A DNA stretch of 64,000 nt from Thermoanaerobacter wiegelii Rt8.B1 (GCF_000147695.2 NC_015958.1:1280501-1344500); one strand, 5' to 3'; shown: positions 1 to 7,999, counted from the first letter of the stretch. The notes: generated from the sequence alone by a model not told the origin. A program made the numbers and translations.

Positions 1-218
1 TAATAAGAGAATACACTGATAAAATTAATCCTGGCTTTCCTGTTACTCCAAATACGCTAAGACAATCTTTTGCGCAGCATATGCTTCAAAATGGTGCAGA
101 TATTCGAGCTGTTCAAGAAATGTTAGGTTATCAAACAGATTTAAATACAAATTTACTTTCTTTAATTTCAAAATCAAAAATAAAAGAAGTTTATAATAAA
201 TTTCACCCTCGTGCTTAA
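1..218 (+). CDS. C-terminal end of a XerD-like tyrosine recombinase with lost catalytic residues (partial)
   Basis: The open frame enters from the left edge and stops at 216-218. It reads like the XerD C-terminus: [19 protein letters not shown], then [10 protein letters not shown], ending [11 protein letters not shown]. In active Xer proteins this part carries PHxLR, LGH and the nucleophile in TTQIYTH. Here the PHxLR histidine is Asn, the LGH histidine is Tyr, and the nucleophilic tyrosine position is Leu; only the Arg remains. The fold-defining residues and the HPRA tail are intact and the frame is open to its stop. In Bacillus-like genomes xerD lies upstream of dacF, so the position fits a xerD relic. 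It is either a decaying gene or a non-catalytic paralog. Confidence 0.72.
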   Translation, partial: IREYTDKINPGFPVTPNTLRQSFAQHMLQNGADIRAVQEMLGYQTDLNTNLLSLISKSKIKEVYNKFHPRA

Positions 219-282
219 AAATATAAAAAGTATAATATTCACCCTCCAGCGCAAAATAAATAGTGATGAGGAGGGTGATTTT

Positions 283-1428
283 ATGTTTAAAAGGCTTTTA
301 ACATTATTAGTGAGTGTGATACTAGCTATTTCTTTTGTCTTAAATGGCACAGTATATGCTGATACTTTAAATTTAAAGTCAAAATCTGCTATTTTGATAG
401 AGGCTAATACTGGACAAATTCTTTATGAAAAAGATAGCCATAATCCCTTGCCGCCTGCCAGTGTTACCAAAGTAATGACTCTTTTACTGGCGATTGAAGC
501 AATAGATTCTGGTAAAATTAAAATAACAGATAAAGTTGTCACAAGTAAACATGCCTTTGATATGGGAGGTACACAAATATATTTAGAAGTAGGAGAGGAA
601 ATGACAGTAGATGATTTAATGAAGGCTATAGCGATGAATTCGGCAAATGATGCTTCTGTTGCTTTAGCTGAGTATATTGCGGGTACAGAGGAAAATTTTG
701 TTGAAATGATGAATAAAAGGGCTAAGGAATTGGGAGCAAAAAATACTACTTTTAAAAATGCAACTGGACTACCTGAGGAAGGGCACTTGACAAGCGTATA
801 TGATATTGCAATGATTTCAAGGGAATTAGTAAAGCACGAGAGCATATTTAAATATCTAACCAATAAATTAGATTCTTTAAGAAATGGGAAATTTAGTCTC
901 ATAAATACTAATAAATTATTATGGCGCTATAAAGGAGCAGATGGTATTAAAACAGGATCTACTTCGGAAGCACTTTATTGTATGGCAGCAACAGCTAAAA
1001 GGGGAGATACAAGGCTAATAGCGGTGGTATTTGGAGCACCTGATTCTGAGACGAGGTTTAGTGAAGCGGCTAAGTTATTAGATTACGGATTTGCTAATTA
1101 TGAAAGTGTAAAAGTAGCTTCAAAGGGGCAAAGTTTTGGCAATGTCAAAGTTTTTAAAGGAAAAAAGCAGGCTGTTAGTGTTGTGTGCCGCGATGATGAG
1201 TATATACTGATTAAAAAAGGAGAAGGTAAAAATATAAAAACAGAGGTGGAGCTAAAGAATGCTGTATTAGCTCCTCTGGCCAAAGAGGTCCCAATAGGCA
1301 CTGTAAAAATAACACAGGATGGCAAGATTATAAAGACATTTAACATATATCCTCAGGAAGTAGTAGAAAAAGCGAACTTTTTTGAAAATCTCAATAAAGT
1401 TTTTATTGGATGGCTAAGATATCAGTAG
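283..1428 (+). CDS. dacF: D-alanyl-D-alanine carboxypeptidase (DacF-type, penicillin-binding protein)
   Basis: A secreted serine peptidase of the S11 family that trims the terminal D-Ala of peptidoglycan stem peptides. The ATG at 283 follows GAGGAGGGTGATTTT and starts a signal peptide (MFKRLL, then a hydrophobic run, cleavage near VYA-D). The GTG at 211 has no ribosome site and would overlap the upstream gene. The three active-site motifs are present: SVTK near residue 60, SAN near 120 and KTG near 223. The length of 381 residues suits the family, with a C-terminal beta domain and a last amphipathic stretch. It lies directly before spoIIAA, as dacF does in Bacillus, which supports a sporulation (cortex) role. 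A terminator follows it. Confidence 0.93.
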   Translation: MFKRLLTLLVSVILAISFVLNGTVYADTLNLKSKSAILIEANTGQILYEKDSHNPLPPASVTKVMTLLLAIEAIDSGKIKITDKVVTSKHAFDMGGTQIYLEVGEEMTVDDLMKAIAMNSANDASVALAEYIAGTEENFVEMMNKRAKELGAKNTTFKNATGLPEEGHLTSVYDIAMISRELVKHESIFKYLTNKLDSLRNGKFSLINTNKLLWRYKGADGIKTGSTSEALYCMAATAKRGDTRLIAVVFGAPDSETRFSEAAKLLDYGFANYESVKVASKGQSFGNVKVFKGKKQAVSVVCRDDEYILIKKGEGKNIKTEVELKNAVLAPLAKEVPIGTVKITQDGKIIKTFNIYPQEVVEKANFFENLNKVFIGWLRYQ

Positions 1429-1436
1429 TTTACTTA

Positions 1437-1464
1437 AGCACTAAACAGATGTTTAGTGCTTTTT
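1437..1464 (+). terminator. Rho-independent terminator after dacF
   Basis: A 10-bp perfect stem AGCACTAAAC / GTTTAGTGCT with a 4-nt loop is followed by TTTT. It separates dacF from the spoIIA operon. Confidence 0.85.
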
Positions 1465-1492
1465 ATATTTTTTAGAAAAATATCACAAAAAA

Positions 1493-1521
1493 GGAGGAAT
1501 TTTAAAATTTACATCGAATAT
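1493..1521 (+). promoter_or_regulatory. Sigma-H-type promoter of the spoIIA operon
   Basis: GGAGGAATT at 1493-1501 and ATCGAATAT at 1513-1521 match the Bacillus sigma-H consensus RNAGGAWWW and RNNGAATWW at every position, with an 11-bp spacer. spoIIA is a classic Spo0H target in Bacillus, so site and gene agree. The start of transcription should fall shortly before the spoIIAA ribosome site (GGGGGAGG at 1525-1532). Confidence 0.8.
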
Positions 1522-1541
1522 AATAGGGGGAGGTTGATAAA

Positions 1542-1877
1542 ATGAGAGTAAAATTTGCAAAAAAAGGGGATGCTTTGATAGTAAAAATTGAAGGTGAGTT
1601 AGACCATCATGTGGCGGAGAGCATAAAAAGTGTTATTGATGACGAGTATAAAAAAAAGTCGTGTAAAAATTTAATTTTTGATTTTAAAAATGTAAATTTT
1701 ATGGATAGTTCAGGAATTGGCGTTATAATAGGAAGATATAAAAAAATCAAAGAGAATAATGGTAAGGTAGCTATAGTAAATGCCAATAAGCAATTACATA
1801 AAATTATTGAAGTTTCTGGATTGTTGCGTATAATTAAATGTTATAATGACATTGAAGAAGCCTTAAAGGAAATATAG
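1542..1877 (+). CDS. spoIIAA: Anti-sigma F factor antagonist SpoIIAA
   Basis: A small cytosolic STAS-domain protein of 111 residues. Dephosphorylated SpoIIAA binds SpoIIAB and frees sigma F in the forespore. The phosphorylation motif [15 protein letters not shown] is conserved, with the target serine at residue 56 or 57. The ATG is preceded by GGGGGAGGTTGATAAA. It is the first gene of a three-gene operon with spoIIAB 13 bp downstream and sigF next, the standard order. The perfect sigma-H-like promoter upstream suggests control by Spo0H and Spo0A at sporulation onset. Confidence 0.97.
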   Translation: MRVKFAKKGDALIVKIEGELDHHVAESIKSVIDDEYKKKSCKNLIFDFKNVNFMDSSGIGVIIGRYKKIKENNGKVAIVNANKQLHKIIEVSGLLRIIKCYNDIEEALKEI

Positions 1878-1890
1878 AAGGGGGATTATC

Positions 1891-2322
1891 ATGGAATACA
1901 CAAACATGATGGAGTTAAAATTTTTAAGTAAGTCGCAAAATGAGTCTTTTGCAAGGACTGTTGTTGCAGCTTTTGCTGCTCAACTAGATCCGACAATTGA
2001 GGAAATTGCAGATATAAAAACTGCTGTTTCAGAAGCAGTTACTAACTGCATAATTCACGGATATGAGAATAAGATCGGCATCATTACTATTAAAGCTTTT
2101 ATTTCAGGTAACAAAATAACAATTGAAGTCATAGATGAGGGAAAAGGGATTGACGATATTGAGAAAGCTATGCAACCTCTTTTTACTACTCGCTTAGAAG
2201 AAGAGCGAGCAGGAATGGGTTTTACTGTCATGCAGACCTTTATGGATGAATTAGAAGTTGAATCAACTCCAGGAAAGGGAACTCTTGTCCGAATGACAAA
2301 GTATATAAGGTCTGATAAATGA
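1891..2322 (+). CDS. spoIIAB: Anti-sigma F factor / serine kinase SpoIIAB
   Basis: A 143-residue GHKL-family ATPase that binds and holds sigma F and phosphorylates SpoIIAA. The Bergerat fold motifs are visible in order: the N box [13 protein letters not shown] near 48-60, the G1 box DEGKGID near 86-92, and GMGFTVM near 110. The ATG follows GAAGGGGGATTATC. It ends 9 bp before sigF and is co-transcribed with spoIIAA. Nothing appears to be missing from the ATP-binding site. Confidence 0.97.
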   Translation: MEYTNMMELKFLSKSQNESFARTVVAAFAAQLDPTIEEIADIKTAVSEAVTNCIIHGYENKIGIITIKAFISGNKITIEVIDEGKGIDDIEKAMQPLFTTRLEEERAGMGFTVMQTFMDELEVESTPGKGTLVRMTKYIRSDK

Positions 2323-2331
2323 GGTGACTTT

Positions 2332-3072
2332 ATGAAAGAAGGGAATTTTGAAAAAAGTGATGAGAATTTGGAATTGATAAGAGCGGCACAAAAAAATGAT
2401 AAAGAAAGCTTGGAAAAATTAATTTTAGAAAATAGTGGCCTTATTTGGAGTATTGTTAAAAAGTTTTCTAATAGAGGATATGAATTGGAGGATTTGTATC
2501 AAATAGGTTGTATAGGTTTTGTAAAGGCAATTCAAAAATTTGATGAATCTTACAATGTAAAATTGTCAACCTATGCAGTACCTATAATAATGGGAGAAAT
2601 TAAGAGATTTCTAAGAGATGATGGATTAATAAAAGTGAGTCGTTCTTTAAAGGAGCTTTCTACAAAAGCTTTTTATGTTAAAGAGATTTTAAGCAATGAA
2701 TTAAATAGAGAGCCAACTATTAATGAAATTGCTGAAAGATTAAATGTAAGTCCTGAAGAAATTGCTATGGCTTTTGAATCGGCTGCTACTGCTGAGTCAT
2801 TATATGACAACGCAACTCATGACGAAGATGACAGGCTTTTAATTGAAATGGTGAGTGAAGAGGAAAAAGAAGTTGATATAGACGATAAATTAGCTTTACA
2901 GATGGTTATAAATAAACTTAAACCACGAGAAAAACAAATAATATTTTTGAGATATTTCAAGGATATGACGCAGATGGAGGTGGCAAGTGTTTTAGGAATT
3001 TCCCAAGTGCAAGTATCTAGAATTGAGAAAAAAGTTTTACAAAAACTAAGAAAAGAATTGGAAGAAGTGTAG
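2332..3072 (+). CDS. sigF: RNA polymerase sporulation sigma factor sigma F
   Basis: A 246-residue sigma-70-family factor, the first forespore-specific sigma. The region 2 signature (ENSGLIWSIVKKFSNRG, EDLYQIGCIGFVKAIQKFD) lies near residues 30-75, the sporulation-type LSTYAVPIIMGEIKRFLRDDG near 85-105, and the region 4 helix-turn-helix (MTQMEVASVLGISQVQVSRIEK) near residues 210-232. It follows spoIIAB by 9 bp with ribosome site GAGGTGACTTT. Its stop codon lies inside the stem of a strong terminator. The downstream spoVA genes are separate and probably under sigma G. Confidence 0.97.
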   Translation: MKEGNFEKSDENLELIRAAQKNDKESLEKLILENSGLIWSIVKKFSNRGYELEDLYQIGCIGFVKAIQKFDESYNVKLSTYAVPIIMGEIKRFLRDDGLIKVSRSLKELSTKAFYVKEILSNELNREPTINEIAERLNVSPEEIAMAFESAATAESLYDNATHDEDDRLLIEMVSEEEKEVDIDDKLALQMVINKLKPREKQIIFLRYFKDMTQMEVASVLGISQVQVSRIEKKVLQKLRKELEEV

Positions 3073-3101
3073 TATTTTAACACAAATACTACACTTTTTT
3101 T
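3066..3101 (+). terminator. Terminator ending the spoIIA operon
   Basis: AGTGTAGTATTT / AAATACTACACT forms a 12-bp perfect stem with a 6-nt loop, followed by six or more T. The sigF stop TAG is within the left arm. Confidence 0.9.
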
Positions 3102-3130
3102 GAATTAATTTTGCTTATCTTCACATACTA
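3102..3130 (+). promoter_or_regulatory. Possible sigma-G/sigma-F promoter before the dodecin-spoVA genes
   Basis: CATACTA at 3124-3130 fits the sigma-G -10 consensus CATWHTA, and GAATT at 3102-3106 fits GHATR in four of five places with a 17-bp gap. spoVA operons are forespore (sigma G) genes in Bacillus. The match is short and the genome AT-rich, so this is only a candidate. If correct, transcription begins near 3137, which rules out the ATG at 3134 as a start. Confidence 0.35.
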
Positions 3131-3151
3131 ATAATGGCTGGTGAAATGAAA

Positions 3152-3493
3152 ATGAAAAAGATGTTAATTATAATCGTGGCAATATTGCTAATTTTTGCTG
3201 TTAGCTATTTTTATATGCATAAAACCAATAAAAAAATACCTGACAGTGCTGATTTGGTATATAAGGGAGGAGGAAATTGTATGGCAGTTGTGAAAGTATT
3301 AAATGTTGTAGGGGATTCAACAGTGAGCTGGGAAGATGCAATACACAAAGCTGTAGAAGAGGCAGCTAAGTCTATTGACAATATATCAGGAATTGAAATT
3401 ATCAATCAAACAGCAAATGTAAAAAACGGTAAAATAGTAGAATATAAAGCTAATATACAAATAGCTTATAGAGCAGATAAAGAATTAGGTTGA
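3152..3493 (+). CDS. Dodecin-family protein with an N-terminal membrane segment
   Basis: Residues from 3281 onward (MAVVKVLNVVG, then SWEDAIHKAVEEAAKSI) match dodecin, a small flavin-binding protein of about 70 residues that forms dodecamers. The same frame is open upstream and encodes MKKMLIIIVAILLIFAV, a basic end plus one hydrophobic helix, then a linker NKKIPDSADLVYKGGGN. So either an anchored dodecin of 113 residues is made from 3152 (SD GGTGA at 3138-3142), or a soluble dodecin starts at 3281 behind the very strong GGGAGGAGG at 3265-3273, or both. It sits directly before spoVAC, hinting at a spore role. The dodecin assignment is firm; the start is open. Confidence 0.78.
   Translation: MKKMLIIIVAILLIFAVSYFYMHKTNKKIPDSADLVYKGGGNCMAVVKVLNVVGDSTVSWEDAIHKAVEEAAKSIDNISGIEIINQTANVKNGKIVEYKANIQIAYRADKELG
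3265..3283 (+). promoter_or_regulatory. Strong internal ribosome-binding site and ATG within the dodecin gene
   Basis: GGGAGGAGG at 3265-3273 is followed after 7 nt by the ATG at 3281, where similarity to ordinary dodecins begins. Within the longer frame the same bases encode a Gly-rich linker. This is one of the best ribosome sites in the region. Confidence 0.7.
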
Positions 3494-3545
3494 AAATAAA
3501 GGAGCACCGTCTATGGTGCTCTTGTCATAAGGAAGGGTGAAATTA

Positions 3546-3992
3546 ATGGAAAGAGATGTAAAAAAAGAGCAAGAATATAAAAACATAGCACAGAAATATG
3601 AGCCTAAACCTGCTTTGCTTAAAAACCTAGTAATGGCTTTTGTAGTAGGAGGATTGATAAGCGACATAGGGCAGTTCTTTTTAAATTTTTACCTATCAAG
3701 AGGTTATTCTATGCAAGATGCCAATACTCTTGTATCAATTACTATGGTATTTCTTGGGGCTTTTTTAACTGGAATTGGGGTCTATGACGATATAGGGAAG
3801 TTTGCAGGGGCAGGTTCTATAGTGCCAATAACAGGTTTTGCAAATTCTATTGTGTCACCGGCAATGGAGTTTAAAAGGGAAGGTTTTGTTTTTGGGGCGG
3901 CAGCAAAGATGTTTACAATTGCAGGACCTGTTATTGTATATGGGGTCAGTACTTCAATTATTATAGGTTTGATATATTATTTTTTAAAGTAA
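3546..3992 (+). CDS. spoVAC: Stage V sporulation protein AC
   Basis: An integral inner forespore membrane protein of 148 residues, part of the SpoVA channel that moves Ca-dipicolinate into the spore and releases it on germination. SpoVAC features include PKPALLKNLVMAFVVGG, DIGQFFLNFY, GIGVYDDIGKFAGAGSIVPITGFANS and a hydrophobic C-terminus, with about four to five membrane segments. ATG 3546 is chosen over GTG 3537 because the GTG lies inside the ribosome site GGAAGGGTGA. A hairpin GAGCACC/GGTGCTC at 3502-3521 with a poor T-run separates it from the dodecin gene. spoVAD and spoVAE follow, without spoVAA or spoVAB, the usual clostridial set. Confidence 0.95.
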   Translation: MERDVKKEQEYKNIAQKYEPKPALLKNLVMAFVVGGLISDIGQFFLNFYLSRGYSMQDANTLVSITMVFLGAFLTGIGVYDDIGKFAGAGSIVPITGFANSIVSPAMEFKREGFVFGAAAKMFTIAGPVIVYGVSTSIIIGLIYYFLK

Positions 3993-4007
3993 AAGGGGAA
4001 GTTAGAT

Positions 4008-5020
4008 ATGGCAAAAAAAAATTAGGCACACAAACTATTAAGTTTAAAAATCCTCCTTCTATAATAGCTGGAGGCACTATTGTAGGACCTAAAGAAGGAG
4101 AAGGACCTTTAAGAGATTATTTTGATATGATTTTAGTAGACGATACTTATGGAGAAAAAAGTTGGGAAAAAGCAGAGTCAAAAATGTTTCAAGATGCTGT
4201 AAATTTAGCATTAAAAAAGGCCAATCTCAAGATTTCAGAAATTGATTACCTATTAGGTGGTGATTTGTTAAATCAAATTATAAGTGCAAATTTTGCTGCG
4301 CGACAACTGAATGTGCCACATTTCGGATTGTATGGTGCTTGTTCTACTATGACAGAGGGATTGACTTTAGGGGCTATGCTTATTGATGGAGGCTATGCTG
4401 ACTATATAATAGCGGCAACTTCCAGCCATTTTTCTACTGCAGAAAGACAGTTCAGATATCCTTTAGAACAAGGCATTCAAAGGCCTTTTACTTCACAGTG
4501 GACGGTGACAGGTGCAGGAGCTACAATTTTAGCCTCCACAGGAGAAGGCCCTTATATTACCCATGCTACTACTGGCAAAGTTGTAGATTTGGGGATGAAG
4601 GATGCCAATAACATGGGAGCGGCAATGGCACCTGCTGCAGCAGATACAATTATCACTCATTTTAAAGATACAGGTTTTACAATAGAAGACTATGACCTTA
4701 TTATGACGGGAGACATGGGAAGAGTAGGGAGAGACATACTTTTAGAGTTACTGTATAAAGAGGGGTATGACATAGAAAGCAAGTATAAAGATTGTGGAAT
4801 AGAAATTTTTGATGAATCACAAGACGTTCACTCTGGTGGCAGCGGTGCGGCTTGTTCTGCAGTGGTTTTGAATGGATGGCTGTTATCTCAAATACAAAAT
4901 GGAGTCTATAAAAAAGTTTTATTTATGGCGACGGGAGCTCTTTTATCTCCTACCAGCAGCCAGCAAGGGGAATCTATTCCTGGGATTGCCCATGCTATTA
5001 CAATATCGACAACATTATAA
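4008..5020 (+). CDS. spoVAD: Stage V sporulation protein AD with a frameshift at an A9 run in codons 2-5
   Basis: A thiolase-fold protein that binds dipicolinic acid in the SpoVA complex. Homology is continuous from 4014 onward (KKKLGTQTIKFKNPPSIIAGG, later GACSTMTEGL, and VHSGGSGAACSAVV near the end). The only ATG with a ribosome site (AAAAGGGGAAGTTAGAT) is at 4008, but it reads ATG GCA followed by AAA AAA AAT TAG and stops. One more A in the 9-A run (4013-4021) would give MAKKKLGTQT in frame with the rest. The next in-frame ATG, at 4127, would remove the first 40 or so conserved residues and has no ribosome site. This is a real mutation, a sequencing error, or slippage-dependent expression. 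spoVAE follows 10 bp downstream. Confidence 0.88.
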
Positions 5021-5030
5021 GGAGGTCAAT

Positions 5031-5387
5031 ATGGATTATATAAAAGCGTTTTTAATGGGAGGTTTGATTTGTGCTATTGCACAAATTTTGATTGATAAGA
5101 CTAAATTGACTCCTGCAAGAATATTAGTAACATATGTGACATTAGGAGCAATACTTGGAGGCCTTGGAGTTTATAAGAAATTGATAGATATAGGTGGTGC
5201 AGGAGCTACAATACCCCTTTTGGGCTTTGGAAATTCCCTTGCCCAAGGTGTAATAAAAGCTGTTGAGAAAGATGGATTGATTGGAGTTTTTACAGGAGGA
5301 TTGACAGCCACTGCCGGAGGAATTTCTGCTGCAGTATTTTTTGGGTACATTTTTTCTTTAATTTTTAATTCAAAGACTAAGAAATAA
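5031..5387 (+). CDS. spoVAE: Stage V sporulation protein AE
   Basis: A 118-residue membrane protein of the SpoVA dipicolinate channel. Typical features are MDYIKAFLMGGLICAIAQILID at the start, LGGLGVYKKLIDIGGAGATIPLLGFGNSLA in the middle, and a final hydrophobic helix with a KTKK tail. ATG 5031 follows GGAGGTCAAT. It is the last gene of the spoVA cluster, and its stop codon runs into a terminator. Confidence 0.95.
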   Translation: MDYIKAFLMGGLICAIAQILIDKTKLTPARILVTYVTLGAILGGLGVYKKLIDIGGAGATIPLLGFGNSLAQGVIKAVEKDGLIGVFTGGLTATAGGISAAVFFGYIFSLIFNSKTKK

Positions 5388-5427
5388 GTATAGGTTAATG
5401 AATTTTAACTTATACTTATTTTTTTAT
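5382..5427 (+). terminator. Terminator after spoVAE
   Basis: AAATAAGTATA at 5382-5392 pairs with TATACTTATTT at 5411-5421, with inner GTTA/TAAC pairing, followed by a T-run. Confidence 0.8.
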
Positions 5428-5487
5428 CTTTTCCTATGGTATAATATAAAAAGCAAGGAATTATTTTGTTGGTAAAAGGGTGATTTT

Positions 5488-6654
5488 TTGCGTATAGAGA
5501 TTAATGAAATAGATTTAATTAAACTGCTGAAAGAAATTTCTTTAAAAACAAAAATTAAATCTTATATTGTAGGTGGAGTTGTAAGAGACTTTTTATTAGG
5601 GGTTAAAAACCTTGATATTGATGTAGTAGTGGAAGGAGACGGAATTGAGTTTGCTTATATATTGCTTTCTTATTTAAAAGGTGATATTGTAGTGTATGAA
5701 GCTTTTAGGACTGCTACCTTAAGTTATGACGGTATTTCTATTGATATTATATCTGCTCGTAAAGAGTATTATGAACGTCCTGCTGCACTGCCAACAATCG
5801 AATTTTCAAATATATACGATGACATGGCAAGAAGAGATTTTACTATAAACACTTTGGCTTATGATGTAATAGAAGAGAAGATTTTGGATTATTTTAATGG
5901 ATTAGAGGACTTAAAAAAGGGTTTAATTAGAGTCCTTCATCCTAAAAGTTTTATTGATGACCCTACCAGAATATTTAGAGCTATAAGATATGCTACTAGA
6001 TATTCTTTTGAGATTGAAGAAAAGACACACAATTTGATGAAAGAATCAATAGAAAATATTAGACTTTTGTCTGCTGATAGAATAAGGAATGAAATCTTTT
6101 TAATTTTAAAAGAAAGTAAAGCCCAAGAGATGATTGATAAGCTTATTTATTACGGTATTGATAAAGTTATTTTTGATGGAATTACACTTAATACTCAACA
6201 TCTCGATACAGTATATGTAAATTTGGAAATTGAATTATACAGATTTTTAGTGCTTTTTTACTATCTAAAAGAAAAAGATATTAATGAAATTGAAAAGAGG
6301 TTGCGAATAAATAAAATTTATCTCAAGGCTTTAAAAGACTTGGTTTTTTTGAGAGAGCAACTCAATTGCCAAAATAAAAATATCAGAAAAATAAGAGAAA
6401 CTATAGAAGAAACAAAAGAAGAAGTTTTAAAAGCTATTGAAGTAATGGAAGGAGAAAAAGCCGAAAAAATTATAAAGGGGAAATTGACTGTAAAGGGAAA
6501 AGACATAGAAAATTTAGGACTTCCTCCCGGTTCTTTATATGGGGAATTAATGGATAATGTGTTTGAGGCGAAAATTAATGGAATTATTGCTACAAGAGAT
6601 GAAGAAATTGCATTTTTGAAAAAACTGATAGAAAAATTAAAGAAAGGAGAATAA
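5488..6654 (+). CDS. cca: CCA tRNA nucleotidyltransferase / poly(A) polymerase family protein
   Basis: A class II nucleotidyltransferase that adds or repairs the 3' CCA end of tRNA. Motifs near the N-terminus are VGGVVRDFLLG (residues 29-39), DIDVVVEGDG (metal-binding DxD, about 46-55), ARRDFTINTLAYD and DDPTRIFRAIRYATRYSFEIE. The TTG start at 5488 has ribosome site AAAGGGTGA. At 388 residues it lacks a C-terminal HD domain. Some clostridia split CC- and A-adding activities between two enzymes, and which type this is cannot be told by eye. A TATAAT at 5440-5445 may be its -10 element. It is followed by a protease gene 2 bp away. Confidence 0.86.
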   Translation: MRIEINEIDLIKLLKEISLKTKIKSYIVGGVVRDFLLGVKNLDIDVVVEGDGIEFAYILLSYLKGDIVVYEAFRTATLSYDGISIDIISARKEYYERPAALPTIEFSNIYDDMARRDFTINTLAYDVIEEKILDYFNGLEDLKKGLIRVLHPKSFIDDPTRIFRAIRYATRYSFEIEEKTHNLMKESIENIRLLSADRIRNEIFLILKESKAQEMIDKLIYYGIDKVIFDGITLNTQHLDTVYVNLEIELYRFLVLFYYLKEKDINEIEKRLRINKIYLKALKDLVFLREQLNCQNKNIRKIRETIEETKEEVLKAIEVMEGEKAEKIIKGKLTVKGKDIENLGLPPGSLYGELMDNVFEAKINGIIATRDEEIAFLKKLIEKLKKGE

Positions 6655-6656
6655 AT

Positions 6657-7265
6657 TTGATAGATTTTATAGATTTTTTATATAGAATACCTGCACTTCT
6701 TATTGCGATGAGTTTCCACGAATTTAGCCATGGTTATGTGGCAGATAAATTGGGGGACCCTACTCCAAGGCAAAGTGGCAGGCTTACATTAAATCCGTTA
6801 GCTCATATTGACCCCCTTGGTCTTTTAATGCTTTGGCTTTTAAGGTTTGGGTGGGCGAAACCTGTTCCTATTAATCCTTTATATTTTAGAGATAGAAAAA
6901 AAGGTGTATTGCTTGTATCCTTAGCAGGCCCTCTTTCCAACGTCTTGTTGGCTATCGTTTCTCGAATATTGATGATAGCATTTAAAGATGTTCCAATACT
7001 GTATCCACTTTTATATCTATTGTACATTTACAATTTAATTTTTGCTGTTTTCAATATAATACCGGTGCCGCCTTTGGATGGTTCAAAAGTACTGTGGAGT
7101 TTGTTACCCCCAAGAGAAGCTTATATGATTTCTCAATATGAAATGTATGGACAGGTTATTTTGCTCCTTCTTGTTTTCACTGGGGTTATAGGACAAATCA
7201 TGGGGCCTCTTATGAATGCTTTGGACTCTTTTATAACTCTTATTTTAAAGCCTTTTGAGGTGTGA
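6657..7265 (+). CDS. Site-2 protease family (M50) membrane metalloprotease
   Basis: A 202-residue intramembrane zinc protease. The zinc-binding HEFSH motif is at about residues 21-25 within the first membrane helix, and the second conserved block NIIPVPPLDGSKVLWSLLP (third zinc ligand Asp) is near 130. Four or more hydrophobic segments are seen. It is the short form found beside scpAB in many Firmicutes, with no PDZ domain. The TTG start at 6657 follows GAAAGGAGAATAAA. It ends 2 bp before scpA. The substrate is unknown. Confidence 0.9.
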   Translation: MIDFIDFLYRIPALLIAMSFHEFSHGYVADKLGDPTPRQSGRLTLNPLAHIDPLGLLMLWLLRFGWAKPVPINPLYFRDRKKGVLLVSLAGPLSNVLLAIVSRILMIAFKDVPILYPLLYLLYIYNLIFAVFNIIPVPPLDGSKVLWSLLPPREAYMISQYEMYGQVILLLLVFTGVIGQIMGPLMNALDSFITLILKPFEV

Positions 7266-7267
7266 AG

Positions 7268-7999
7268 ATGTACAACGTAAAATTAGAAGTGTTTGAAGGA
7301 CCTTTTGATTTGCTTTTTCACCTTATAGAAAAAAATGAAATTGATTTGATGGATATCCCGATTTCAGTTATTTTAGATCAATATATGGAATATATTAAAA
7401 CTTTGCAGGAAATGGATTTAAATGTGGCATCAGAATTTATTGTAATGGCAGCTACTTTATTAGAAATTAAATCTAAAATGTTGCTTCCCAAACAGCAGTT
7501 TGAGGGACAACAATTAGAAATGGAAGAAGTAGACCCAAGAGAAGAATTAGTAACTAAATTGATTGAGTACAAGAAATATAAAATTATTGCCCAGACTTTT
7601 AAAGAAATGTGCAAAATTGGTTCTCGTTTTTTTAGAGAAGAGTCTGAAGTAAAATATATAGATAAAAAAATTGCTTTAAACTACTCTAGTGAAGATATAT
7701 ATAAAGCGTATCTTAAAGTTATTTCAAAAAATAACGCCAGAGAAAATGAAATAGAAATAAAAAAAGATGAATATACTGTAGAGAATAAGATTAAAGAGTT
7801 ATTAGTGAAATTAGTAAAAAAGCCTTTCCTTTGGTTTAGTGAACTTATTAAGAAAAGTCGAGCAAAAGGAGAAATTATTGTTTCTTTTATCGCTGTTTTA
7901 GAGTTAGTGAGATTAAATAGAATTATAGCGGAACAAAAGACTACTTATGGGGATATACTTATTAAATCCTTTAGGAGAGGAGAAAAAAATGAGCAATGA
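7268..7999 (+). CDS. scpA: Segregation and condensation protein A
   Basis: The kleisin subunit of the SMC-ScpAB complex that compacts and separates the nucleoid. The N-terminal motif KLEVFEGPFDLLFHLIEKNEIDLMDIPI is diagnostic, and the C-terminal winged helix (GEIIVSFIAVLELVRLNRI) contacts the SMC head. It has 243 residues from ATG 7268, with SD GAGGTGTGA overlapping the previous stop. Its end overlaps scpB by 11 bp, which implies translational coupling. Confidence 0.95.
   Translation: MYNVKLEVFEGPFDLLFHLIEKNEIDLMDIPISVILDQYMEYIKTLQEMDLNVASEFIVMAATLLEIKSKMLLPKQQFEGQQLEMEEVDPREELVTKLIEYKKYKIIAQTFKEMCKIGSRFFREESEVKYIDKKIALNYSSEDIYKAYLKVISKNNARENEIEIKKDEYTVENKIKELLVKLVKKPFLWFSELIKKSRAKGEIIVSFIAVLELVRLNRIIAEQKTTYGDILIKSFRRGEKNEQ

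Noticed and set aside
211-282. Longer dacF start at GTG 211
   Set aside because: It overlaps the upstream gene's stop, has no ribosome site, and would bury the signal peptide; ATG 283 has a strong site.
3134-3136. ATG 3134 as dodecin start
   Set aside because: No ribosome site, and it lies at or before the likely transcription start; 3152 or 3281 are better.
4127-5020. SpoVAD starting at ATG 4127
   Set aside because: It would remove about 40 conserved residues and lacks a ribosome site; homology continues upstream to the A9 run.
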